Shown here piece after piece: positions 54,526 to 64,000 of a DNA stretch of 64,000 nt. The notes beneath the pieces were generated by a model, which was given only the letters and a program-made list of their open reading frames with translations, was not told the origin of the DNA and searched no databases. A program made the translations under genes and the position numbers. Every line of letters begins with the position of its first letter. The stretch's first letter is position 1. Location: positions 19,694,001 through 19,758,000 of the forward strand of contig NC_090291.1 in assembly GCF_037392515.1 (NCBI RefSeq), read 5' to 3'. This DNA comes from Haliotis asinina. Taxonomy: Eukaryota; Mollusca; Gastropoda; Lepetellida; Haliotidae.

Positions 54526-56937
54526 AATGAGGTGCAATAGATGTCGTTAGCCATTTGTTCAAAATCCAACAAATATTGTGCCCAGTATCTGCATTAATCA
54601 CAAAGTCATATATTCGCCCTACCCATTAAACACTGATTCAGGTCTTCTGTCCTCATATTGGCAATGTAGGAAAAGTCAAAGTTGGCAAACCAACACATGC
54701 CTTACTTTCGCCATGTCGGAGACGATTCACTAAAGATAATACTGTCATTTTTAAATTGCAGTTTTGGTTTCAGATTGAGTTTTTAAAGAACAATATACTT
54801 AATACTCAGCATTCAAGTGAGAATAAGAAGCCAAACAGTTATAGAGTGTTGAAATGTCGCCGAACTTTGGATACACACGTTGTGTTTTACTAGATGACAG
54901 TGTCGCAACGTACCTTTCTGACTTCAGATATGTACAATATAAATAATTTATACTCAAAACATTTACCAATTTAATTACGACAGGTTTTTACTATGACTAT
55001 AGTTCTATACTGGAAAAAATAATTGTCAACGCCATAACCAAGATGCGTGGAAATCAAACAACACACGTTACCATGCCAATAGTTACATCGCTTTTTATAT
55101 AACTGTATGCAAAACAAAATACGAACAACAGGTATTTCCAGTATTGCTAAACCAGCTCATATCACGACCAGTAGTGTATGTAGATTTGCTAAAGTGGAAA
55201 TAAAAAACATTGAAAATGTACATACGTAAGCGATACATTCGTTACTAGAGAGTACGGAATTATGCGTTCGAGACAATGTATTTGGATTGTGGCTATGCCT
55301 ACTTTTTATGTCGACAGTCATCAAACAGCAGACAAATTTTGAGAGAGAAATCACATCAATTTATGGGGTAATGTTCTTTAAAATTCAGGTGATAGTATGT
55401 ATCATTGATATGTCATGTTAAACATTTTTCAAAAAGTACTTCTTTCAAATTGTCATAGTGTGTTGTAACTACCATCTTGACAAACAGGAAAGCGATGATT
55501 GGGCATCATGTGGTGGTCCAGTTTTCGATCAAGGCGTACTATAGAGTAACTGATACGTATGTTATAGATGGTAACGTAGGTAACAACACTTGCTGACGGT
55601 TTCAAACGCAAATGTCATATCATTTGAAGCCAGAAACTTTGGTATTTTTTAAATAATTGGCACTCAGACTGGCTATATCAGTGTTATTTAGTGATGTATT
55701 ATTTTCACACGACGAGCCATGTGCTGTTAAAGATATGGCCTCCTCTCTGAATGATATGTACATTGAAATAAATATTTGATTATTTAATACGATGGAAGAA
55801 TCAATGAACAAATGAAAGATACTTTACTGACTTATCAGACATAATTAATATATTTGTAAAAACATCTGGATTAGGCGTAGGTCGATGGGTCGTTACTCAT
55901 TTGTTTCTTAATTCAAGTTGGTAAAAGTAGAGCAGAAATCCAGACAGAAAATCGGTAAATGCAGAAAAGCAAAAGGACCTGCTTTCATGAGAAAGAACGA
56001 TCGAGGATACAGCCATGTTATGTTCCTTTTGCCAAATTTATGATAAATATTGATTACACTGATATTTTCGTTATGTAGGACTAAAAACATTAAAGAAAGG
56101 AAAAATAGAATCTTGTAATCCTCATGAAACCGGTGCAGAAGTGTTTTAATTCATGTTTTAGGTCAGAAAAGGTATTATTCTTCATGATAAAAATTGCCAC
56201 AGGTGAAATTAAAGTTAGGCTACATACGTTACTGTTTGTACTGCAGAAAGTGACTGGTCATTTTCATGAGTTTGATGTTCTTGCAAATGGCTATCGATCA
56301 ATAATTTTGTTACCGAATATTTGGTCTACTACGCCCACAGACTGTCAGCAAATCTTGTTATCGGGTTTGATTTGAGGTATTTGTTAGTATTTTGTAAAAC
56401 AAATCTGAGTAATGATGAGTAGAAGCCTGTTGACATGGAAGTAGTTAAAGCTATGAGTAGCCTTGTATGTCACTAAATCGCCAAAGCCTTGCGGAATATT
56501 TGATAGGTTACTCAAATAATTCGTTACATTGTCACTTAATTCTCTCGTCAGAAAAACAAGTCACGTATGTATCAGGTGATAACACTTTATAATTCAATAT
56601 GCCACATTTACATAACAGCTGCACAGTTATTTGTAACACGGTGCTGATGAAAACGTGATGTGTAATAGACCATATGCCAAACTTTCTATGTAAAATGTTT
56701 TACCCAGATTTTGAGTATTTGATACCTGACTTACGATCCTTACCCATTTGCACCTCATTAGTGAGAACGGGCGTAAACAACTACAACACCTTACTTATGA
56801 TGTTACATTAGGAATACCTCTTCCAGCACAATCATTCAACCGTATTGGTTAAATATCATGGCTATCAGACGACTTCATGAGACCTGCCAATACGATGTCA
56901 ATACAACGACTTTGGCAGCTGTTGACAAAAACGATTG

Positions 56938-57075
56938 GGTAGTCCAATGGTTTCACCACACCCGAAGACTGGGGTTCGATTCCTGGCATGGACACAAAGT
57001 GTGAATTGTACTTCGTGTGTCATCCGCCATGATAGAACACCGTTAAAACTGGCGTAGATCTTGACTCATTCATTA
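56938..57075 (+). mobile_element. tRNA-headed SINE (family A)
   Basis: TTGGGTAGTCCAATGGTTTC head, GGGGTTCGATTCCTGGCATG B-box, CATCCGCCATGATAGAACAC, AACTGGCGTAGATCTTGACT tail. Confidence 0.78.
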
Positions 57076-57617
57076 CTTTCTGTAGTGACGAGCAGAACCG
57101 AGAAGGGGATAATTTCAGCAAAATCCAAGAGAATTCGGACTGTCGCAGAGAGGTATTTTCGTCTTTTCCTTTTCACTTGAGGGATTTTAGGAAACAACGT
57201 TCACTTTTGCTTAGTTCATAGAAACTGATAATATCCGAGTTCCACGAATTTTAACTCAAAAGCAAATGAGTGTCTGCAGAACACACGCTCGATGTACAAA
57301 GTGGAAACTGGTGATATCAGTTGTTGACATTTGAATCTGTGTGTAACATCCACTTAGATGTATATTTACGAAAAGGGACGTGGCATGTACATTTCTGAAT
57401 CCTAATTCCCTGACACTGTTTTGATAATGTTTTGCAATTAAATATACGGGTGCTTAAATGTTGGTATTTCCCGAGCGACAGCGAAGGATATATCGATATT
57501 TAAGCTTGGGTGTAATGAGTGAGTGATATGATATTCTGCATATTACCGAAGCCGTCAAATTGAGGAAAATAAACCCAAATCTACTTTCAAACACAGGCTG
57601 GTTTCTACGGAAGCTTA

Positions 57618-57881
57618 TTAGGGCCACGCTTTGCTGATATTCGGCATCTTGTATCTTGAAAATTAAACTTAGTATGTTGAAAACTTTCAATCTTGAAAAT
57701 TCAACATATTTTTTTTAAATATACTAAGTACTTTTCAAAATACTAAGTTGAATTGTCAAGATAGGATGTTGATTTTTCAAAATATTATGTTGCAGTTTCA
57801 AGATAGCAAGTTGAATTTTCAACATACTAAGTTGAATTTTCAAGATACAAGATGCCGAATAATAGCGAAACGTGGCCCTAA
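57618..57881. mobile_element. Foldback MITE with TA target duplication, 264 bp
   Basis: Both ends are TTAGGGCCACG (plus at 57618, reverse complement ending 57881) flanked by TA at 57616-57617 and 57882-57883. The inverted arms extend for some 70 bases (TTCGGCATCTTGTATCTTG on each side). The centre holds several copies of ACTAAGTTGAATTTTCAAGAT. TA duplication fits a Tc1/mariner-mobilised MITE. Confidence 0.82.
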
Positions 57882-58089
57882 TAGGCTCCCGCAGGTTTCC
57901 TGCCGTCGCCGCATGTAGAACGCAGCGTCACTGAAGAAAACATGACATTATAGCATTGTTCGTGACGTCGCGTCACCACGATAAAATATTTTGCCATTTT
58001 AGGGCATCGTATGAAAAATATGAACCCCGACATTTTTGCCCTAGTAGGTAAAAATATTCAGAAATGACCTCAACTAGTTAGAAAGAAGT

Positions 58090-58765
58090 GAGAAAGATTT
58101 TTACCAATCAGGCAAGACGTTACTGGTGTGTGGCAGATGTGATTCACCAATCAGTTGTAGACTGTTCCACCAATCCGTTAACATTGCTGATGTTACCCTT
58201 TGCAGATTGTTTCAGAGTCAGGGAACATTATACTGATTTGACCCTTCGTAGACCGTTACGTCAATCAGACAAGCCATTACTGATGTGACCTTTCGTATAT
58301 TGTTTTACAAATCAGGTAACGCACTGATGATGTAACCCTTTGGAGATTATTCCGACGATCAGACAACCCTTTACCGATGTGACCTTTTGTAGATTTTCCA
58401 CTAATCAGGCACCAAGATAATTATGTGTGACAACAGCCGATGTGGCCCTTTGTAGATTTTCCCACCAATCAGGGAACAGGATACTGATGTGACCCTTTGT
58501 ATATTATTCCACCAATCGGGAATATGATACTGTGACCCTTTGTAGATTGTTCCATCAATCACACAATTTGATACTGATGTGACCCTTTGCAGATTGTTTC
58601 ACCAATAGGGGTACACAATATTTATGTGAACCTTTGAAGATTGTTTCATCAATCAGGCAACAGGACACTAGTAAATCTCTTTGCAGATTTTTTCACCAAT
58701 ATAAACTTATGAATGTTTTGATCTGTACATTCGTTGATTGTTCACCAGTCGGACAACACAGTATG
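58090..58765. repeat. Degenerate tandem array, period about 50-60 bp
   Basis: GATGTGACCCTTTGTAGATT followed by GTTCCACCAATCAGG recurs about a dozen times with variable spacing and many substitutions. No open frame persists across it. Confidence 0.8.
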
Positions 58766-58987
58766 TACTGAATGATAGATACCTAGTATTGGCAAACAGT
58801 ATGTGTTGAAAGAAGACACGATCTTCAGAAGAGCTCTTCCTCTAGCAGCACATGACAGACTGCCAGTCAGTTCTGGACCAGAAATCCAGCAACTGACACT
58901 GATGAGCAGCAATCCATGTCATCAATGTACAGAGACATGCCATCAACCAAACCAGCCTGACTGACCACCTGCATGTGACAATCTCAA

Positions 58988-59205
58988 GACCTATGAAGGG
59001 TGAGCATTGGTCTTCAGTAACCCATGCTTGTTGTAAGAAGTGGCTAATAGGATCAGGTGGTCAGGCTTGCTGACTTGGCCGACATGACGTATCCCACTGT
59101 GTAGATTGAAGGTCATGCTGTCGATTACTGTATTACCTTATGACTCGATTATTTACAGACCTTCGCTATATAGTTGGAATACAGTGCTAAACAACTAACC
59201 AAACC
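58988..59205 (+). mobile_element. SINE family B
   Basis: GGTCTTCAGTAACCCATGCT, GTTGTAAGAAGTGGCTAATA, GATCAGGTGGTCAGGCTTGC, GACTCGATTATTTACAGACC, GGAATACAGTGCTAAAC. Confidence 0.82.
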
Positions 59206-59867
59206 AAAGACAAAGCAGTTTGGGAACCTTCCCTGTTCATATTGGCAACTGTTGCTCTGATCTGTACAAAAATAACCATTACAAGAGACCTCCTGTACAA
59301 ACTTTGTAATTTATTATCATATATCACACATTCTCACAATAGGCATAAGAGTAACCCTCAGTTTATCCATTTCAGAGGTGTAATCAGGATAATAAAATAT
59401 TGAAACTACATACATTCTCAATGAGTCTAATTAAAATCATTATCACAAATTAATAAATTAAACACTCGTCCATAACAGTCTCTGCTCCATGGGAGTCTTG
59501 CAGTGGATGAGAAGGAAGTCATTTGGAGTCCTAGTTGTGACTGCAGCAGCGGGATACTCCAACGTTGGGATGTTAATTTGGGATGGTTTCATGAATGCTG
59601 TATTAACAATGACTTCTTTGTGTCAACGTCTCACACAGATGGTGTGTTGTTGGTCCATAGCTCTGTGTAAACCATGTCTGACTGAACATATTTCTGCTCT
59701 GTCTAAAATATTGACAAAAGTAAGCTACTTCAATTTTCAATCTGAATCAGATCATATCTACATATCTTTAGACCTGTAAGGAAAAAATGAAAATCACAAA
59801 AATACATCTGGCAAATTGTATTTGTGCTTGTGATTACCAAAAGTCTATTGCCTTTCCTTTCTGAAAC

Positions 59868-60075
59868 ATTTTTCCAATACATTTAGATATCCTTACCTCA
59901 ATTCCTAATACCTGACTTCCATTTTTGTTAGGTGGCCCCCATGTATTTCAGATACCTAACCTTTGTTCCTGATACCTAACTTGATCCTAATCCTGATATA
60001 GATCTAGCCTGACCTGTATTTCGAAAATCTAATCTGACCATATTTCCAATACCTGACCTCTATTGCTGATACAAT
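59868..60075. repeat. Weak tandem repeat, period about 18-20 bp
   Basis: TTCCTGATACCTAACCT-like units recur irregularly (for example near 59905, 59963, 60031). Old and degraded. Confidence 0.5.
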
Positions 60076-62659
60076 AATTTCACTGAAATCTTATATTTAG
60101 AGATTTCCCAAGACTGCATTCAAAACAATAATCTCTAACAATTTCACACCAGAACGAAAAGCTATGACATAAGATGAGTAATTAAAGATAATAAAAACCT
60201 GATTTGGGATATCTTCAATTCTAATTCAGGAATGTTTATTAACACTTGCAGAGCTCTCACATTACTGGAGTTTCTCCTGAAGACTTCAGATATACAGTTG
60301 CCAAGCTATGTCCAGAGTATTTCTGTTGTTGCAACAAATGACGAGTTCTGGTTCAGCTAGACTTGATATTTTCTGGATATTATATCACAGTGATAATGAA
60401 TCTCAGCTGCTGTGATTTACACAGGGGTATGGCCTGAAAATTATGAGGCCAATGGTTAATCCGTCAACTGTGTCAAGGTCTGATCTAAAGGTGCTTCATC
60501 AGCAACGCTACACTAGTAGAAGGAAAAAACATTTGGAGAAACAAAACATTTGTCAACAAATCCCTGTACATTCCCATAATATCAACATGTCAGCATATCT
60601 CTAGAATCTGTACAATCGATAGACAAAGGTCATCCAGCTAATACATAGCAGTAATGTTAATCCAGGTAGTAAACAACAAGAAGGAAGCTCCTGCACTGTC
60701 AGTAGTCATAGTCACTGGAGGGGTTTTCTGCTGAAGCATGGGGGCTGCTTCTGATGATGGTGGGCTGCAGATGAGTAGCAGTTACTAAGTGTGTGAGTCT
60801 GCTAAGGGTGAGTATATGACTGTGGGGAGCTGTTGCAGTGGGCTTTGCGCTGCTAATGGGGAATGGGGTGCATTGCTCTTGACGAGCAGGATTAGTTGAT
60901 AAATGCAAAACACTGACTATTCAATGTTTTTTCTTTTTTGTTTGAAAATTCAGCTTATTTGTAATCAGCATCAAAATGACACAATTAAAGGTGCATATGT
61001 GAAGTAAACTCTGGAAAACTTCAACTATCCACATTGTATGTATCTGTACAAATCGGAAGCAATTTCATGAATAAAATCTAATGCAGAGCTAAAATGACAT
61101 CCTCTCAGTTCTGAAGCCTGAACATGATGTTACACATCTCAAGAAGAGTCCACAGGAACTGGCATACCTCAACAGTGCAGAAGTTTCCCCCTTTCAAAAC
61201 ACAAACAATTCTGGGGCAGTCAGTAAATGCCACTCATACACATGATTCCACAAGTAACAAACATGTAATAAATATATTCTCAGTGACTATGCATAGCATA
61301 GCGCCATGCTTGCTACCCAGCCTGTCCCTGACATGGAAACTAGGTTCCACTGTGTGTACTTCAGTAATGTTTTTCAGCCTAACACTACTGGTTGAGCAGC
61401 AGATTCCATGTTAGCTCTCTGGTGTAGTATTAGGCTGCAATGATTCCCCCACATGTCCAAACATTGTGATACTTGGTGCCTTGAAGGATACGACTACTGT
61501 ATCCTGAAAAGTTGTATCCATACAATGATACATGCATTGATAAGGTGTTATTATATTTGGTGTTACTAAAAGATTGTTGATACTGAAAACAATAACAGCA
61601 TCCAAAGGGGAGCATTTTAAATTCCTGAAAATACTTAGGATTGTCAGGTGTGGTGTTGGAGAAGTCATAAAGCCAGCAACACCTTTCTCTTCAGTTCAGA
61701 CAAATATACAGATTTGTTTCACTGCTCTGTCCAGATCGATGTAAGTATTACAAAGACAATTTTTTATCTAAATGTTAAGGTTCCTTTTGAATTTCGTTAT
61801 TCCTTTTTGACAGAACCCTTTTTCCCTCTATACAGTTTTGTCAAGTTAAATTAAGATACAAAAATAAATTTTTCAAAGTGATTCCTTAAAACATATACCT
61901 AATGTACCTTTCATAATGAACCAGAAGTATACTAGTAACAGTACTGGTGGCGAGGTGTGGGTAGAACACAAGGTATATCTAGTACAGTACCATTTTACCA
62001 AGGCTTGGACCAGAGTCTAAACCATTTGTACTTGATACATTATGAAACCAAATGTTTCTTCCACTGTTGCTCATCATCACATGACCTGACCATGCTGAAA
62101 CATCTTCAGTTTATTCTTGATCAAGACAAAAGACATAATTTAAATGCATACACTTTATGTAAGATCTACTTATAATGCATGTTTCGTTACAACCTGTATT
62201 CCTCAATACCAGCTGTGGACACAGTATATCTTGAATATCATCACTCTCGATGGTGCTGGTCAAATGTGTCCTGCCACTGATAATTTTGAAAATATTTTTG
62301 AAGACTTCACTTCTTTTTAGATTAAAATTGTAAAAACTTGAGAGTTTGTGTACAAAGGGCACAGTACTGCTGCTGTCCTTGAGAGGCTAGTGCAACAGAT
62401 TCTCCTCCCCTGCCTTTGTGTTGCTGCCCAGAGCACAATAAAACCTTAGATTATCACAGGTGTATCAGACACAGGACTTTGTGTCCGTGAACCTTCTATC
62501 CCAGCCGTCCTTCTGGTAACCTGCTAAATGCTGCAACTTCTGAAACACTGAATGTGGCCATCATAGCCCAGCTTGCACATCCAACTGGTGGTAACATACT
62601 GAAACTTCGTGTTACAAAATACACTGTACAACTGAACAGGGCGTGTTTGGGCGTTGATG

Positions 62660-63250
62660 ATCATCCTGGGAGAACTCATCAGCATCCTTGGTAGTCACGT
62701 AGTCATGAGAGTTACTCACACAGCAACCACAGTCAGTCGTGCAGTCGCCGGAGTCACTCATGTAGTTACCAGAGTCCCTCACATAGTTACCAGAGTCATC
62801 CCTGTAGTTGCTAGTCACTGACATAAAGACACTCACCTTATCACCAGTCACTCATGTAATCACCACTCACTCACTGACATCAGACATAGTCCCTTGTCAC
62901 TCACACATCAACCAGAGTAACTCAAGTAATCAACAAAGTTACTCATGCAGTTGCCAATAATCACTAGTCACTCACAATGGCAACCAAAGTGGATCACATT
63001 ATCACCAGTCACTCATATGCAATCATTCACAAATTACCAGAATTACCCATAGTTGCCATAACAACCAAAGTCACTAACGTCATATCCATTCACTCACGTC
63101 ACATAATCATCAGGCACTCACATAGTAACTAGAGATACACACATAGTAACCAGAATCAGGCAGTCTCAGAATCACTCACCTAGCAACCAGACTTCCTCAC
63201 AAAGTCATTCACATAGTCACCAGTCACTCGCCTAGCAACCAGGGCCACTG
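62660..63250. repeat. Degenerate tandem repeat, period about 20 bp
   Basis: TCACTCACATAGTTACCAGAG-like units, clear near 62745-62800 and fading outward. The acidic Asp/Ser/Gly/Asn-rich minus frame at 62851-62612 is its translation, not a gene. Confidence 0.75.
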
Positions 63251-64000
63251 ACTATCAGTGCTGGGAGGGAGGAAGGCTTCAATGTTTATCAGATCGAGGC
63301 CGACCCTGTTGACATGTGTGGGTGTGACCCTAACCCTGGCACTAGTGGAGAAAGTCTGATACACTGGCAAAGGCGCAAGCTCCTAGGCCCTCTTTGGACA
63401 TAAGCCTCATACACTGGGTGGCCTGAGCTATGGCTAGTTCTAATGGAGGTTGTTTCGGTAATCCATAGGATTCTGAAATGACAATTTTCGAAACATCAAG
63501 CACATGTTTTCACAACAAAGAAAGAACTATGCCATATCTAGCTTTATATCAGTTACTAGCTGTTGGCATTAGACAGAAGAATATAGAACAAGGTCCTAAA
63601 AGGATATGCATAATTTAAGAGCAGAGCAAATCTGCGCAAATATCAAGTGCACAAAAATGATATACAGACCTTCTCCGTTTCATGGTAGTAGCATCTATAG
63701 GTACAGTTCTTGGCAATAAAAGTCTTAAATCTAAAATGGTTTTCTTAAGGACAGACAAATATCTACACCTCTACATGTCAGCTAAAGGGATTGGCATGAT
63801 TAGCAATTCTTACCAACTAGGCTACCATCCCTAGTAGAAAGTCGTGTCAGCTAACCTTTGAGCAACATCTGACCAGCCTATCAAACGGGAGACAGACAGA
63901 TTTAACCAATCAGACACTGGCTACTTGTTAGGGTTCAGCAGGACTTACAATGTGGCCTTTGGATTTTCTGTTCCCCATACACTGATAGTGACCTCTCAAC

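Larger units (their letters stand above)
53661..64000. other. Right-hand intergenic region, no confirmed gene
   Basis: AT-rich, with the repeats listed separately. Open frames (up to 96 codons at 59489-59779 and 61124-61414) show no recognisable domain. A possible terminal exon on the minus strand near 63.3-63.5 kb is discussed in the findings. Confidence 0.45.

Noticed and set aside
60699-60908. Minus-strand 69-codon frame ending SSDYDY, like a receptor tail
   Set aside because: No convincing upstream exon or domain, and adjacent frames look equally plausible; too little to call.
62612-62851. Acidic minus-strand frame with SGNY repeats
   Set aside because: It mirrors a degenerate 20-bp tandem repeat and lacks splice or domain support.

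Overview
This is a window of a eukaryotic, almost certainly molluscan genome. Two intron-rich genes sit in AT-rich DNA full of short interspersed repeats, foldback DNA elements, minisatellites and very long microsatellites. The two main SINE-like families, one with a tRNA-type head and both ending in the same ATTGCTRARYGCGGCGTAAAAC tail followed by (CACT)n, look to me like abalone-type (Haliotis, vetigastropod) repeats. That placement comes from memory of the repeats and was not searched.

Layout. 1-17.6 kb has no gene I can support. It holds a TTAA-flanked transposon-like element (741-2741), an 80-bp tandem repeat near 6.2-6.6 kb, a pseudo-tRNA near 11.8 kb, two foldback elements near 14-15 kb and a 21-bp minisatellite at 15.4 kb. 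17.66-24.77 kb holds a six-exon plus-strand gene for a secreted trypsin-fold protein of 325 residues in which all three catalytic triad positions are replaced. It is therefore a serine protease homologue rather than an enzyme. Its introns hold SINEs, microsatellites and two identical copies of a 359-bp mosaic repeat. 24.8-33.0 kb is intergenic or 3' flanking DNA with a 0.75-kb minisatellite.

33.0-53.4 kb holds the minus-strand DCAF11 gene. I could join 17 coding exons in phase, giving 538 residues against 546 recalled for human. Its product should be a WD40 substrate receptor for the CUL4-DDB1 ubiquitin ligase. Its introns hold a dead Tc1-like transposon, SINEs, and a minisatellite that starts at the exon 7 splice donor and repeats it about fifteen times. 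53.5-64 kb is intergenic, with a foldback element at 57.6 kb, a degenerate tandem array at 58.1-58.8 kb and SINE copies; a weak hint of a terminal exon of another minus-strand gene lies near 63.4 kb.

The two genes are convergent (plus-strand gene ending at 24.8 kb, minus-strand gene ending at 33.0 kb) and show no functional link. I found no LTR, retroviral or Polinton-like element. The strongest leads are the tandem amplification of a splice-donor segment in DCAF11, the triad-less protease homologue, and the identical mosaic repeats inside that gene.
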